Source of the DNA: Dehalococcoidia bacterium
GTDB lineage: Bacteria > Chloroflexota > Dehalococcoidia > Lucifugimonadales > UBA3495
Reading direction: 5' to 3'
DNA length: 64,000 nt
Assembly: GCA_022823505.1 (NCBI GenBank)
Contig: JAJEIA010000022.1
Coordinates: 17,284-81,283, forward strand
Both the position numbers and the translations under genes were made by a program. The notes beneath the pieces are model-generated. The model had not been told where the DNA came from, ran no database searches, and saw only the letters and a list, made by a program, of their open reading frames with translations. Below are positions 1-9,476 of the stretch, in pieces (position 1 is the first letter of the stretch; each line of letters starts with the position of its first letter).

Positions 1-1338
1 GACGTGGAGCACAGTTTCAAGCTCACCTGCCAGAAGGGCACCCGGGCCAGCTACAAGGGCGGCATCTGCAACGTTGACTACGTTGAGACCCTGGACCCCT
101 ACAACATCCGGGTCCACATGGTGAAGCCCTCCGCAGAGTACCTGTTCTACGCCGCAGAGTCTGCGGGCAACATGATTTACAGCAAGGCTCAGTGCGACGG
201 GGCCGGCGGGTTCGACGATGCTGAGAACATCGCCAGCGAGGGCTGCACCAACGAGTACTACGAGAACCTGGCCGGTACCGGACCGTATCAGTACGACGGC
301 CGCGTCCCCGAAGTTCACGTGGACTACTCGCTGGCGTTCCCGGACGGCCACTGGCGGCATGACCCGGTCTACCCCGAAATGCGCAACACCTGGGTGCTGG
401 AAGAGTCCACTCGACTGGCCCAGTTCCGCGCCGAGGAGACACACATGACCGAGGTCAACCGGGACCTGGGCGACAAGCTGGAGGCGGAGGAAGACGGGAA
501 GTTCAAGATCATCCCCAGCACCGGCCCCGCCCAGCAGACGGCCTTCCGTTTCGGCGGCATGTTCTACGGCGACGCCGAGAACTACGACCCCGACTTCCCG
601 GTGACCGCGCCGGGCGAAATCGGGATCAAGGTGCGCAAGGCGCTGAACAAGGCCGTGGACCGCGAGACCTTCAAGGAGGAACTCTACAAGGGCCGCGTCT
701 GGGACTCCAAGGTGCACGCTTTCCATCCCACCCTGACGGCTTGGAATACCAAGTGGGACGATGACTGGGAGGAGGAGTACGGCTACGACCTGGAGGCGTC
801 CAAGCAACTCCTGGCTGAGGCCGGCTACCCCGAAGGGTTCAAGATCACGGTTCCGATGTACCCCTTCCCCGGCGCCCCTGAACTTCCCCAGATCGCCCAG
901 TTCATGCAGCTGGCCTGGGCGGAGATCGGAGTGGAACTGGAACTCCGCGACGAGGACCGCGCAGCCGTGGTTGCCCGGCGCCGGAACAAGGCGAACCACG
1001 AAACGGCCCTGGCGACCACGCCTTCCTTCAAGGCGGTGGAAGCGCAGATCATGCTGTTCAACACTCCCAAGGAAGACGGCGGTGTGGTCTTCATGTACGA
1101 GACTGCCGAGCTCCAGGAGCTCTACCATGAGCTTCAGGTCACCGTGGACCCGGTTGAACGCGAAAAGGTGCTGTACCAGATCGGCGATATCAAGTTCTAC
1201 CATCACGAATGGATACCGCTCTTCTGGGTGCCCATCGAGACGATCGTGAACACCGAATACATCTGCGGATGGCCCTTCCCAGGCTGGGAGGGTGGCGACC
1301 TGGGCAGCAACGAGTTGATCGAGGGTCCGCCTTGCTGA
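1..1338 (+). CDS. Peptide/nickel-type ABC transporter substrate-binding protein, 5' partial
   Basis: This is the C-terminal part (about 445 residues) of an extracytoplasmic solute-binding protein of the SBP_bac_5 (DppA/OppA) family. The frame is open from the first base of the window, so the signal peptide and true start lie outside. Family-like stretches include NKAVDRETFKEELYKGR and EAGYPEGFKITVPM, typical of the lobe II region of this fold. Two DppB/DppC-like permease genes follow on the same strand, so it should deliver an oligopeptide or similar solute to them. No ATPase gene follows the permeases, so the ATP-binding subunits are upstream of the window or encoded elsewhere. Ligand specificity cannot be read from the sequence. 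Confidence 0.88.
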   Translation, partial: DVEHSFKLTCQKGTRASYKGGICNVDYVETLDPYNIRVHMVKPSAEYLFYAAESAGNMIYSKAQCDGAGGFDDAENIASEGCTNEYYENLAGTGPYQYDGRVPEVHVDYSLAFPDGHWRHDPVYPEMRNTWVLEESTRLAQFRAEETHMTEVNRDLGDKLEAEEDGKFKIIPSTGPAQQTAFRFGGMFYGDAENYDPDFPVTAPGEIGIKVRKALNKAVDRETFKEELYKGRVWDSKVHAFHPTLTAWNTKWDDDWEEEYGYDLEASKQLLAEAGYPEGFKITVPMYPFPGAPELPQIAQFMQLAWAEIGVELELRDEDRAAVVARRRNKANHETALATTPSFKAVEAQIMLFNTPKEDGGVVFMYETAELQELYHELQVTVDPVEREKVLYQIGDIKFYHHEWIPLFWVPIETIVNTEYICGWPFPGWEGGDLGSNELIEGPPC

Positions 1339-1455
1339 TCCCCCGGACAGTCTGACCAATAGCCGGTTTGAAAGCGCCGCGACTGCCGGGGAACCGACGG
1401 TCGCGGTGCGTGAATTGGAAATAACCACGACTGAACCCCGGGGCAGGAGTTAGGG

Positions 1456-2376
1456 ATGCAACGGTACATCATTATGCGTATCCTCCAGGCTATCTTGGTC
1501 CTGGCGGTAGTCAGCGTAATTGCTTTCGCCCTGGGCCACGCCGGCGGCAACCCCCTGGACGCCATTCTGCCGGACGACGCCGATGCCCAGGTGCGGGCAG
1601 ACCTGGAGGAATTCTGGGGCATCAACAAGCCGTTGCACGAACAGTACTTCACCTACGTGTGGAACGCGGTACGGGGCGACTTCGGCGATTCATTCAAGTA
1701 CCCCAATTTCACCGTAGCCGAACTGATCAGAGACCGATTCGTTGCCACCATCCAGTTAGCCGGGGCCGGGATACTGGTGGCAGTGGTCATCGGATTACCC
1801 GTTGGGGTACTGACGGCTACCTACCGGGACACGATCTTCGACTGGACGGGCAAGGTGGTGGCCCTCCTGGGACAATCGCTGCCCGTTTTTTGGCTCGGCA
1901 TCGTCCTGATGTGGATCTTTGCAGTGCAGTTGGACTGGTTCCCGACCTCAGGAAAGGGTGGAATCCGGAACCTGATTTTGCCCGCCGTTGCCATCGGATG
2001 GTTCCAGGTGGCCGCGATGCTCCGTCTGGTCCGGTCGTCCATGCTGGACGTGCTGGATAGCGAGTACGTGAAGCTGGCACGGATCAAAGGCTTGCCCGAG
2101 CGGAAGATAATCTGGAAGCACTGCCTGCGGAACGCCGCCATCGCCCCGTTGACCTACTTCGCCATCACGCTGGGATCGCTGATGGTGGGCTCCGTTTCCA
2201 TCGAAACGGTGTTCCAGTGGCCCGGCTTGGGGTTCCTGCTGTTCAACGCGGCGCGGTCCAGCGATTACGCTCTGTTGCAGGGCATAATGCTCACCTTCAC
2301 CACCATCTACATCGTGGCCAACCTCTTGGTGGACATAGCCTATGCCTACCTCGACCCGCGCATACGGTACAACTGA
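1456..2376 (+). CDS. ABC transporter permease, DppB/OppB-like
   Basis: A 306-residue inner-membrane permease of the binding-protein-dependent transport family (peptide/nickel group). It begins with a membrane helix (residues 5-30) and a periplasmic loop. A further set of hydrophobic helices follows, with the cytoplasmic EAA loop around residues 205-225 (VKLARIKGLPERKIIWKHCL) that docks on the ATPase. The ATG start is preceded by AGGAG at a good distance. It lies 117 bp after the binding-protein gene and 30 bp before the second permease, as in a dpp-type operon. The substrate is unknown. Confidence 0.93.
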   Translation: MQRYIIMRILQAILVLAVVSVIAFALGHAGGNPLDAILPDDADAQVRADLEEFWGINKPLHEQYFTYVWNAVRGDFGDSFKYPNFTVAELIRDRFVATIQLAGAGILVAVVIGLPVGVLTATYRDTIFDWTGKVVALLGQSLPVFWLGIVLMWIFAVQLDWFPTSGKGGIRNLILPAVAIGWFQVAAMLRLVRSSMLDVLDSEYVKLARIKGLPERKIIWKHCLRNAAIAPLTYFAITLGSLMVGSVSIETVFQWPGLGFLLFNAARSSDYALLQGIMLTFTTIYIVANLLVDIAYAYLDPRIRYN

Positions 2377-2406
2377 CGCCACCAGGTCTAAGAGAGGACA
2401 ACAGCT

Positions 2407-3285
2407 ATGGCCATAGCACTGCCAGAACTCAGCAGCCCACGTCCGCCATCCCGAATAGGCCACTATGCGAGGGAAGTGTTCCGCTACCCGGTCATTCCGG
2501 TGGCCGTCCTGGTGATAGTCCTGCTCATTCCTGCCCTCGGCGCCCACTGGCTTGCTCCGTACGACCCGCTGAAAGGCGACATGAAGAATCGCTTCGCTGA
2601 ACCCTCGGCGCAGCACTGGTTCGGCACGGATGACATCGGGCGGGACGTACTCAGCCGGGTCATGCATGGGGCCCGCGTGTCGCTGTTGGTGGCCAGCGTG
2701 GCAATACTGATATCGGGGATAATCGGCACCTCTTTCGGTATCGTGTCCGCTTTTTACGGCGGCTGGGCGGATAACCTGATGATGCGCCTGGTGGACATCT
2801 CATTATCCCTGCCCATCATCGTGGTGGCGATTGTGGTCGCCGCGATGGCGGGACCCAGCATGAAAATATTGATCGCGGTGCTGGTTTTGAGCCAATGGTC
2901 CCGCTATGCTCGGCTGGTTCGCGGCGAAGCGCTGACCATACGGGCGCAGGACTACATCTCCCGAGCCCGGGTGGCCGGTGCGTCCAATCAGCGGATCATG
3001 TTCCGGTACATCTTCCCGAACATCGTGAACACCATAGTGGTGCTGGCCACCCTCCAGGTGGGTTTCGTCATCGTGCTGGAGGCGACGCTGAGCTTCCTGG
3101 GCGCCGGCATCTCCCGGCCCACGCCGGCCTGGGGCGTGATGGTGGCCGACGGACGGTCGTTCGTGACCGACGCCTGGTGGCTATCCTTCTTCCCCGGCTT
3201 GGCCATCCTGCTCACGGTTCTGTCCATGAACCTCCTGGGCGACTGGCTGCGGGACAAGCTGGACCCGAAGCAGCGGAATCTGTAG
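2407..3285 (+). CDS. ABC transporter permease, DppC/OppC-like
   Basis: A 292-residue permease that pairs with the preceding DppB-like subunit. It has an N-terminal helix (about residues 28-50) followed by the OppC-type sequence HWFGTDDIGRDVLSRVMHGA, which is diagnostic of this subfamily. The EAA loop lies around residues 180-200 (YISRARVAGASNQRIMFRYI). GAGAGGAC precedes the ATG. The transporter operon appears to end here, with a stable hairpin at 3345-3373 and no ATPase gene behind it. Confidence 0.93.
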   Translation: MAIALPELSSPRPPSRIGHYAREVFRYPVIPVAVLVIVLLIPALGAHWLAPYDPLKGDMKNRFAEPSAQHWFGTDDIGRDVLSRVMHGARVSLLVASVAILISGIIGTSFGIVSAFYGGWADNLMMRLVDISLSLPIIVVAIVVAAMAGPSMKILIAVLVLSQWSRYARLVRGEALTIRAQDYISRARVAGASNQRIMFRYIFPNIVNTIVVLATLQVGFVIVLEATLSFLGAGISRPTPAWGVMVADGRSFVTDAWWLSFFPGLAILLTVLSMNLLGDWLRDKLDPKQRNL

Positions 3286-3344
3286 CTGTCCCGGCGCGGC
3301 CATCAGTGAGCCCACTGTCGATTGAGGCAGTCAGACCATCGACC

Positions 3345-3373
3345 GGCGCGGGTGCGATATTCGCATCCGCGCC
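3345..3373 (+). terminator. Hairpin, probable terminator of the ABC operon
   Basis: Thirteen-base arms (GGCGCGGGTGCGA / TCGCATCCGCGCC) pair completely if one G-U pair is allowed, around a 3-base TAT loop. The hairpin sits 60 bp after the DppC-like stop and 80 bp before the next start. No long T tract follows, only GTCGTTTG, so intrinsic termination is likely but not certain. Confidence 0.5.
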
Positions 3374-3454
3374 GTCGTTTGCGCTACGCTCCGCCAACCG
3401 GGCCAGGCGCGACCTTGTTGCCGCAACCCCCGTTGACGCGTTAACCTATCCCCA

Positions 3455-4906
3455 ATGAACGAAGCTACCCAACCCGGTACCGGGTCAAACAGCGCCGCGG
3501 TCTGCGGCTGGTGCGGGGCCGAAGGCCAGGAGCCGGGTCAACCCTGCCGGGAATGCGACCGCACCGTCGCCAACCTTCCCGAGTGGGCCCAGCATGATCC
3601 CCGTGGCCGGCGTTGGTTCACGCGACGGCGGTTGATCCGGATCGGGGTGGCCGCTGTCGTACTCTTCTTCCTGGCGTGGCTGTACTACCCCTTCTTCCCC
3701 AACCCGATCAAGCTGCTGTTCAACTCGCCCAGCACCAAGCTCAGCTCGGCTTCGCTGCCCGACCAGTGGTCCATGGTGGGACGAGACCTCCAGCTCACTC
3801 GCCACGTGCCCACGGTGAGCGGTCAGCCCGAAGGCCAGGTTGCGTGGACTCATGACCTGGGGACTCCCACCCGCGCCGCCCCGATCGTGCACGACGGTGT
3901 GGTTTACGTGGGCGGATTTTTCAAGATAGTCGCTCTGGACGCCTCGACAGGTGATCAGATCTGGGAAGTGAGCGTCCCCAGCCCCCTGGACCATTCGGTT
4001 GCCCTGGCCGGCGACCTGCTCTACGTGGGGCTGACCGACCACCGGGTCATCGCCGTGGACCGCAACACCCAGCAGTTCCGGTGGACGGTCAAAACCGGCG
4101 GGCAAATCGCATCCTCGCCAATCGTGGCCGACGGCATCGTCTACGTGGGGTCGGGGGACAATGCGCTCTACGCCCTGGACGCGGCCAGCGGAGAGGTCTT
4201 GTGGCGGGAGGACATCGTGGGTGAGGTCCGCGCGGCGCCGGCCGTCAACGACGGGCACGTTTACGCCGCGGACAACCTCGGCAATCTCTACGTTTTCGAC
4301 GCAAGGACCGGCCAGAGCAAGTTGCGCTTCCGCACCGAAGGGACCACCAAGGCGTCCCCGGCCATTGCCAACGGGCTGGCGTACTTCCCGTCCGGTGGAC
4401 AGTTGCACGCCGTGGATGCCGACGCCCGGGAAATCGCCGGTGAGTACCAGTTCAAGCTGGTCTGGAAGCAGTTCTGGGACTGGAAGGTTCCGGGCGTGCC
4501 GCGACCGCCGGTGCAAAAGGGAAAGATGTGGCTGTTTGATCCCGATTTCGCCTTCGATCGCGCCACCGGACGCTGGTCCACGACCGGCCTGTTGGCAACC
4601 CCATCCGCCACGGCCGACGGGGTGTACGCGGGTAGCTTCAAGGGTGGCTTCTACGGGGCCGATGCGCTTTCCGGCGCCGAGACGTGGCGGTTCGAGGCCG
4701 ACGGCGCGATATTCGGGTCGCCGGTGGTGGTGGAAGACCGCGTCTACTTTGGGACCGACGCCGGCAGCCTTTATGCTCTCAACCGGACCGACGGTGAACT
4801 GATCTGGAGACTCCCGTTGGGAGCGCCGGCGGAGATTTCCCCGGTGTTCGCCGGCGGGCGGATCTACGTCAGGACCAGCGACGGCCAATTGCACGCCGTC
4901 GAGTGA
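3455..4906 (+). CDS. Zinc-ribbon, single-pass membrane, PQQ-type beta-propeller protein
   Basis: A 483-residue protein with three parts. Residues 17-34 carry two CxxC-like pairs (C17, C20, C31, C34) resembling a small zinc ribbon. Residues about 60-82 form one membrane helix. Residues about 105-483 hold repeated propeller blades with the PQQ-repeat pattern, for example GVVYVGGFFKIVALDASTG and ADGIVYVGSGDNALYALDA. The topology suggests a cytoplasmic ribbon and an extracellular propeller. The propeller resembles BamB and PQQ-dependent dehydrogenases, but I see no dehydrogenase catalytic signature, so a binding or scaffold role is more likely. A long open frame on the opposite strand (3485-4894) is a by-product of GC-rich codon use. 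Confidence 0.82.
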   Translation: MNEATQPGTGSNSAAVCGWCGAEGQEPGQPCRECDRTVANLPEWAQHDPRGRRWFTRRRLIRIGVAAVVLFFLAWLYYPFFPNPIKLLFNSPSTKLSSASLPDQWSMVGRDLQLTRHVPTVSGQPEGQVAWTHDLGTPTRAAPIVHDGVVYVGGFFKIVALDASTGDQIWEVSVPSPLDHSVALAGDLLYVGLTDHRVIAVDRNTQQFRWTVKTGGQIASSPIVADGIVYVGSGDNALYALDAASGEVLWREDIVGEVRAAPAVNDGHVYAADNLGNLYVFDARTGQSKLRFRTEGTTKASPAIANGLAYFPSGGQLHAVDADAREIAGEYQFKLVWKQFWDWKVPGVPRPPVQKGKMWLFDPDFAFDRATGRWSTTGLLATPSATADGVYAGSFKGGFYGADALSGAETWRFEADGAIFGSPVVVEDRVYFGTDAGSLYALNRTDGELIWRLPLGAPAEISPVFAGGRIYVRTSDGQLHAVE

Positions 4907-4992
4907 CCGGGACGTCGGCCCGATCTGGTAAAGCGCGCCGTCGCGTTGCCGCTGGCGTCAGGTCGCGCCGCTGGCGATGTCGGCGACTTGAC

Positions 4993-6522
4993 CTATCTGC
5001 CGTCTTTGATGAAGTCGGCAGCCCGCTCGGCCATCATGATGATGGTGGCGTTGGTGTTGGCCCGAACTATATCCGGCATCACGGCGGCGTCGACCACGCG
5101 GAGATTCTGCAGGCCGTGCACCCGGCAATACTGGTCCACCACGGACGTCGGATCCGCCGCCGGACCCATCTTGCAGGTGACCGAGGTGTGACCGGCGATG
5201 CCGGCGTTCTGTTGCAGCCAGGCATCCAGGGACGCGTCGTCGGCCAAGTCCGAATCGGCGGGCGACAGGCGTTCCGCCAGCAGGTCGCCAAAGGCCGGGT
5301 GCTCGAAGATACGCACCGTTCGGCGCACCGCGTCACGGAACCGGGCGGTGTCCCTGGGATCGCTGAGAAACCGGAAGTCCAGGTCCGGTTGCTCCGTTAC
5401 GTCGCCGGACACGAGCGTCAGCAAGCCCTCGCTGTAGGGGTACTCCAGGCGACACCCGACGCGGATGTTGGGCGCTTCCCGGCTCTCGGGATACGACGTG
5501 GTGGGTTGAACCTGGATATCGTTGCGTTCTGATGATCCCTGTGCGGTGAACCGCAACCCCACCTGGTTGCGGGGCGCATCCGGGGCCAGGTGATGGTCAG
5601 GCTGAGACCGGAACACGATGGACACCGAGGGGTGGTTCTTCATGCTTCGACCGACCCCAGGCAGGTCGTGAACCGGTTCGATGCCCAACGGGCGCAATTG
5701 GTCGGACGCGCCGACCCCCGACAGCAGCAGCAGTTGCGGCGAGGCGATCGCTCCGGCGGCGAGCAGGATCTCGTCGCCTTCAACGACGAACACCTCTCCT
5801 CCGCTTTCCACCTCCACCCCGGTGGCGCGCTTGCCATCAAACACGATCCGCCGGGCGACCACATTAGCCCGGATGGTCAGGTTGAGGCGGTGCCGGCAGG
5901 CATCCAGGTACGTGATGGCGGTGCTCATGCGCACGCCGCCCGGGTTGTTCAGGGGCACCTGTCCCACGCCCGTGGCATCGGGGTGGTTCATGTCGGGGTC
6001 GTCGGGGAACCCGAGGTCCCGGCAGGCCTGGTAGAAGGCGGCGTGCAGGGGCAGCCAGTCCTCGCGGGCGTGTCGCCACACGGGAATCGGGCCGTCGGTT
6101 CCGTGAAAGTCGTCCCTGACGTCCGCGTCGTTTTCCAGCCGGCGGAAATATGGCAGCGTCTTCTGGTAGCTCCACTCGTCGTTGCCCGCCGCGGCCCATC
6201 CATCGAAATCCTCGGGGGCTCCGCGCAGGAGAATCTGGTGGTTGATGGCGCTGCTCCCGCCGGTGACCTTGCCGCGAGCGACGTGCAACGGCCTCGCCTG
6301 CTGTGCGGTGGACCTGCCGACCAGCGACCAGTTGTGCGCCGCGCCCTCCTCGGAGGCGGCCTGGTTCATGTCGTATTTCAATTCGTCTGGCAGTTGGTCC
6401 GCACCGGGGTAGTCAGGCCCAGCCTCCAGCAGCAGCACCGACCGGCCGGGGTCTTCGGACAACCGGTTGGCCAGGACGCACCCGGCCGACCCCGCTCCCA
6501 CTATGATCACGTCATATTTCAT
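4993..6522 (-). CDS. GMC-family FAD oxidoreductase (choline dehydrogenase-like)
   Basis: A 509-residue flavoprotein of the glucose-methanol-choline family. The N-terminal Rossmann motif is VIIVGAGSAGCVLANRLSED, followed by the GMC signature GSSAINHQILLRGAPEDFDG. The C-terminal region contains LRVVDAAVMPDIVRANTNAT, which carries the usual active-site environment. It probably oxidises an alcohol or polyol, but the substrate is not predictable. The ATG start follows AGGA. It lies 17 bp downstream of an amidohydrolase gene on the same strand, so the two are likely co-transcribed and may act on the same compound. Confidence 0.92.
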   Translation of the reverse strand: MKYDVIIVGAGSAGCVLANRLSEDPGRSVLLLEAGPDYPGADQLPDELKYDMNQAASEEGAAHNWSLVGRSTAQQARPLHVARGKVTGGSSAINHQILLRGAPEDFDGWAAAGNDEWSYQKTLPYFRRLENDADVRDDFHGTDGPIPVWRHAREDWLPLHAAFYQACRDLGFPDDPDMNHPDATGVGQVPLNNPGGVRMSTAITYLDACRHRLNLTIRANVVARRIVFDGKRATGVEVESGGEVFVVEGDEILLAAGAIASPQLLLLSGVGASDQLRPLGIEPVHDLPGVGRSMKNHPSVSIVFRSQPDHHLAPDAPRNQVGLRFTAQGSSERNDIQVQPTTSYPESREAPNIRVGCRLEYPYSEGLLTLVSGDVTEQPDLDFRFLSDPRDTARFRDAVRRTVRIFEHPAFGDLLAERLSPADSDLADDASLDAWLQQNAGIAGHTSVTCKMGPAADPTSVVDQYCRVHGLQNLRVVDAAVMPDIVRANTNATIIMMAERAADFIKDGR

Positions 6523-6539
6523 GCCGTCGTGTCCTCGAG

Positions 6540-7556
6540 TTACGCGTCGATGCGGTACACCCGGACCGCCGTGTCATGGAGCAGGTTCGCCCGCTCGCTG
6601 TCGCTGTAGGGCCGGGAAAGCCGCTTGAACGCGTTGTACATCACGTTGTACGAGAAGGAGACCTTGTCCGGCGGGAAGTTGCTCTCAAACATGCAGCGAT
6701 CCGGACCGAACTGCTCAATGCAGTGGGTCATCCACGGGGTCATGGCCTCGGCCAGTTCCTCGGATCCGATGGGCTCGGCGCGCGCCTGCCAGCCGAAACC
6801 CCACCGTGGCATTCCCAACCCGCCCAGCTTGCAGGTGACGTTGGGGCACTCGGCCACCGCCCGGATGCCGTCGCGCCAGGCCGGTATGACCTCGTCATCC
6901 TTGCCGGCATAGATGCCGGTGCGACTGACCCCGCCCACGTGATTGAGGATTATCGACACCTCGGGTACGGCCCGGGCGAATTCAGCGACTTCGTTGAGCT
7001 GCGGAAAGGACAGCATGATGTCCAGCGACAGGCCCATGCGGGCCAGCACGCGGGCGCCGGCGCGGAAGGTGTCGTTGGCGAGTATGCCGGGAATCTCGCG
7101 GTTCTCGATGGACGGGTCGGGGCTCCAGGTCACGTTGTGCCGGATGCCCTTGAACCGGTTGGGGCTTGCGGCCTGCAGGGCTTCCAGCACCCTGGCCACG
7201 TCGTCACCGAGCTTGAGGTCGGCGTGTCCCACGATGGCAGCTGCGGCTCTGGCCTCGCCGTAGGTGCCGCTGGCGCTGGCCGCCGCCAACCCCTGCACGA
7301 ATTCCACCTCGCCCACCGGCCGCATCTCCTCCGGGCCCTCGGCCCGATACATGGACCGGGCTTCCACGAAAACGGTGGACCGCACGTTGTGGCCGGAATC
7401 TAGGTCGGCCATCAGTTCGTGGAGCAGATAGCGCTGGTAGGGGATGCTCTGCAGCCGCCCGTCCCAGAAGTGGTGGTGCGGGTCGCACAGCGGGATTTCG
7501 GGCTCGATCGGGTCTTCCTGTGTCAGGGCCAGCCAATCGTTATTTCCAAAAGGCAC
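6540..7556 (-). CDS. Amidohydrolase-2 family metal-dependent hydrolase
   Basis: A 338-residue TIM-barrel hydrolase of the Amidohydro_2 type (PF04909-like). The N-terminal metal motif is CDPHHHFWDG, the mid-protein segment is FKGIRHNVTW, and the HxxG segment is ILNHVGG. The C-terminal end reads RCMFESNFPPDK, where many relatives have a metal- or substrate-binding aspartate. The start is a GTG preceded by GGAGGG six bases upstream. Such proteins hydrolyse lactones or decarboxylate aromatic acids, but the substrate here is unknown. It forms a two-gene operon with the GMC oxidoreductase. Confidence 0.88.
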   Translation of the reverse strand: MPFGNNDWLALTQEDPIEPEIPLCDPHHHFWDGRLQSIPYQRYLLHELMADLDSGHNVRSTVFVEARSMYRAEGPEEMRPVGEVEFVQGLAAASASGTYGEARAAAAIVGHADLKLGDDVARVLEALQAASPNRFKGIRHNVTWSPDPSIENREIPGILANDTFRAGARVLARMGLSLDIMLSFPQLNEVAEFARAVPEVSIILNHVGGVSRTGIYAGKDDEVIPAWRDGIRAVAECPNVTCKLGGLGMPRWGFGWQARAEPIGSEELAEAMTPWMTHCIEQFGPDRCMFESNFPPDKVSFSYNVMYNAFKRLSRPYSDSERANLLHDTAVRVYRIDA

Positions 7557-7786
7557 GTCAATCCCTCCATCTCCGGGTGATTCGGGCCAATGATACCACC
7601 CATGCGGAACGACACGGCGGCGCTCATGTGCAAATCGTCAGAATCATGATTTACCGGATTTCAGGATTTGGCAGTACGACGAGAGCTCCATCACAGAACG
7701 GTCCCGATCCCGATGATCTCCCAACATGAACATCCCGATCCTGACGCTTCCCCGCCGCAAACCTGGTACCCGCGAGTACAGCGACG

Positions 7787-8617
7787 CTAACGATGCTGCT
7801 CGTCCTCGCCATCGTGCAGGTTCAATCGTTCTTCCAGCCGCTTGAGCGTCTCCTGGGTTGCTCGCAACTCGCGCATGAGCTCTTGCCGGGAGACCGGTTC
7901 GAGGCCTTCCTGCAGTTGACCTCGCTTCGTGTCGTCCAGGCTGTTGATGATGATGGCGATGAACAGGTTGATCACCACGAAGGTGCCCACCACCACGAAG
8001 CTGACGAAATATACCCACGCGTACGAATGCTGCTGCATCGCCGTGTCCATGACGTCGGTCCAGCCGTCCAGCGTGATGATGTTGAACAGGGTGAGGAGTG
8101 AAATCGCCAGGCTTCCCCAGTGCTCGGGATCGTGCGCGTGGAAAAGATGGAAGCCCATGATGGCGTAGATGTAGACCACGATGCTCATCAGCATGATGAC
8201 GTGCCCCACGCTGGGGATGGAACGCACCAGCGCCGCCACGATGAGCCTGAGGTCGCGTATCGCCGAGATCAGGCGCACCACGCGGAGCAGGCGCGCCAGC
8301 CGGGCAATCATCGCGAACTGCCCGGTGGCCGGAATCAGGGCGAAGACGATCACCGCGAAATCGAAGATGTTCCATCCGTCCCGGAAATAATCCTGCATAC
8401 GCGGCCACAGCGCCACCATCTTGAGAATGGCTTCGACGATGAAGACCCCCAGGGCGATCTGGTTGCCCAACTCCAGCCAGTGTCCGTAGGCGCCGGCAAT
8501 GAATGCGGATGTTTCCAGACCCAGCAGGGCGCCGTTGACGATAATGACGGCGATGATGAAATATTCGAACCAGTTGGAGTTGACCAGGCCAGCCGAGATT
8601 TTGACCAGTTGATTCAT
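7787..8617 (-). CDS. Voltage-gated cation channel (NaChBac/CavAb-like)
   Basis: A 276-residue single-domain six-helix channel subunit that should assemble as a tetramer. S1 starts near residue 17. S4 carries regularly spaced arginines (IARLARLLRVVRLISAIRDLR, split over residues 104-124). The pore loop reads LLTLFNIITLDGWTD, and the tail (about 240-270) is a charged coiled coil, as in bacterial sodium channels. The selectivity filter T182-L-D-G-W-T-D188 has aspartates where sodium-selective channels carry TLESW, which resembles the calcium-selective design. I chose the ATG at 8617 because the upstream extension has no channel-like sequence. No clear ribosome-binding site is visible. Confidence 0.88.
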   Translation of the reverse strand: MNQLVKISAGLVNSNWFEYFIIAVIIVNGALLGLETSAFIAGAYGHWLELGNQIALGVFIVEAILKMVALWPRMQDYFRDGWNIFDFAVIVFALIPATGQFAMIARLARLLRVVRLISAIRDLRLIVAALVRSIPSVGHVIMLMSIVVYIYAIMGFHLFHAHDPEHWGSLAISLLTLFNIITLDGWTDVMDTAMQQHSYAWVYFVSFVVVGTFVVINLFIAIIINSLDDTKRGQLQEGLEPVSRQELMRELRATQETLKRLEERLNLHDGEDEQHR

Positions 8618-8945
8618 GGGACCGCGCTGCAGCGTTGAAAATCGCACACATTTTACGGCAGTTCGTCCCCGGCACACCGTCTCAGCCCGGGGATATATCA
8701 CTGGAATGGGTCCGGATGGCTCGCCCGGTCAACCGGCGTTCCATCCATCCCTACCTTACGGTGGTACGTCGGCAGGACTCGGGTCTGCCGAACGCTGGCC
8801 ACGGGATCAGCGCCCATCCATCCCCGCCGGTCAACAAGCGGGTAAGCGTCCACTTCACCGCAGAAACTGAGGACCCCCAGTTGGTCTCCCGGGCGGCGAG
8901 ACCGGTGACGAAGCCACAAACTCGCCCCGCACGAACTTCGGAGGA
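8618..8945. other. Intergenic stretch, no gene seen
   Basis: These 328 bp lie between the start of the channel gene and the end of the pyrE-like gene, both on the minus strand. Open frames here are short and lack recognisable sequence or ribosome-binding sites. It should hold the channel promoter, but no convincing -35/-10 pair stands out. Confidence 0.5.
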
Positions 8946-9476
8946 TCAACCGGAGGGTAGTATGGGCTCGCCGTCCTCAATACGCAGCACGAACCGGTAG
9001 TCGTAGCCCAGTTCTCGAATGCGCCGGCCCCCGTCTCCCCGGTCGAACACCGACACAACCTGCCTCACCACCGAACCCGCCTCTTCCACGGCCCGAATGC
9101 ACCGGATGATCGAGTCGCCCGTGTAGCACGTGTCGTCCACGATGGCCACCTGATGTTCGAGGTTGCCTTCGATCCGGTTCAGCATCCCGTAGCTTTTCGC
9201 TTCCGGCCGCACGTAGAAACCGGTGCGGGGCACAGCGGATTGGTGCACCACCGCCGTCACCACGGAGATCGCTGCGGTGGCCGGTCCGCCGACGCAGCCC
9301 ACATCGTCAGCCAGCAGCTTCCCGATGTATCGCCCAGCCCTGGTGCTGCCCTCGGGGGTTAGCATGAATGCGCGCCCGTTGACGTACCAGTTTGTCGTCT
9401 GACCGTCCTCCAGGACGAAACGCCCTCTGTGGATGTGCGGACGCACAAATTCGGCGATGGCTTGCAGTTCATCCAT
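8946..9476 (-). CDS. pyrE: Orotate phosphoribosyltransferase-like protein
   Basis: A 176-residue type I phosphoribosyltransferase. The PRPP-binding signature is VAIVDDTCYTGDSIIRCI (about residues 110-127), and the lysine-containing flexible loop region is RPEAKSYGM. The N-terminal segment FVLEDGQTTNWYVNGR corresponds to the orotate-binding SGxxSxYY-type region of PyrE, with changed residues. Its role would be orotate plus PRPP to OMP in pyrimidine synthesis. It is slightly shorter than typical PyrE (about 200 residues) and no other pyr genes are nearby, so a salvage phosphoribosyltransferase is possible. Confidence 0.75.
   Translation of the reverse strand: MDELQAIAEFVRPHIHRGRFVLEDGQTTNWYVNGRAFMLTPEGSTRAGRYIGKLLADDVGCVGGPATAAISVVTAVVHQSAVPRTGFYVRPEAKSYGMLNRIEGNLEHQVAIVDDTCYTGDSIIRCIRAVEEAGSVVRQVVSVFDRGDGGRRIRELGYDYRFVLRIEDGEPILPSG

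Noticed and set aside
3485..4894. A 469-codon minus-strand frame opposite the propeller gene
   Set aside because: No motif, atypical composition, and the plus-strand frame has clear PQQ-type repeats.
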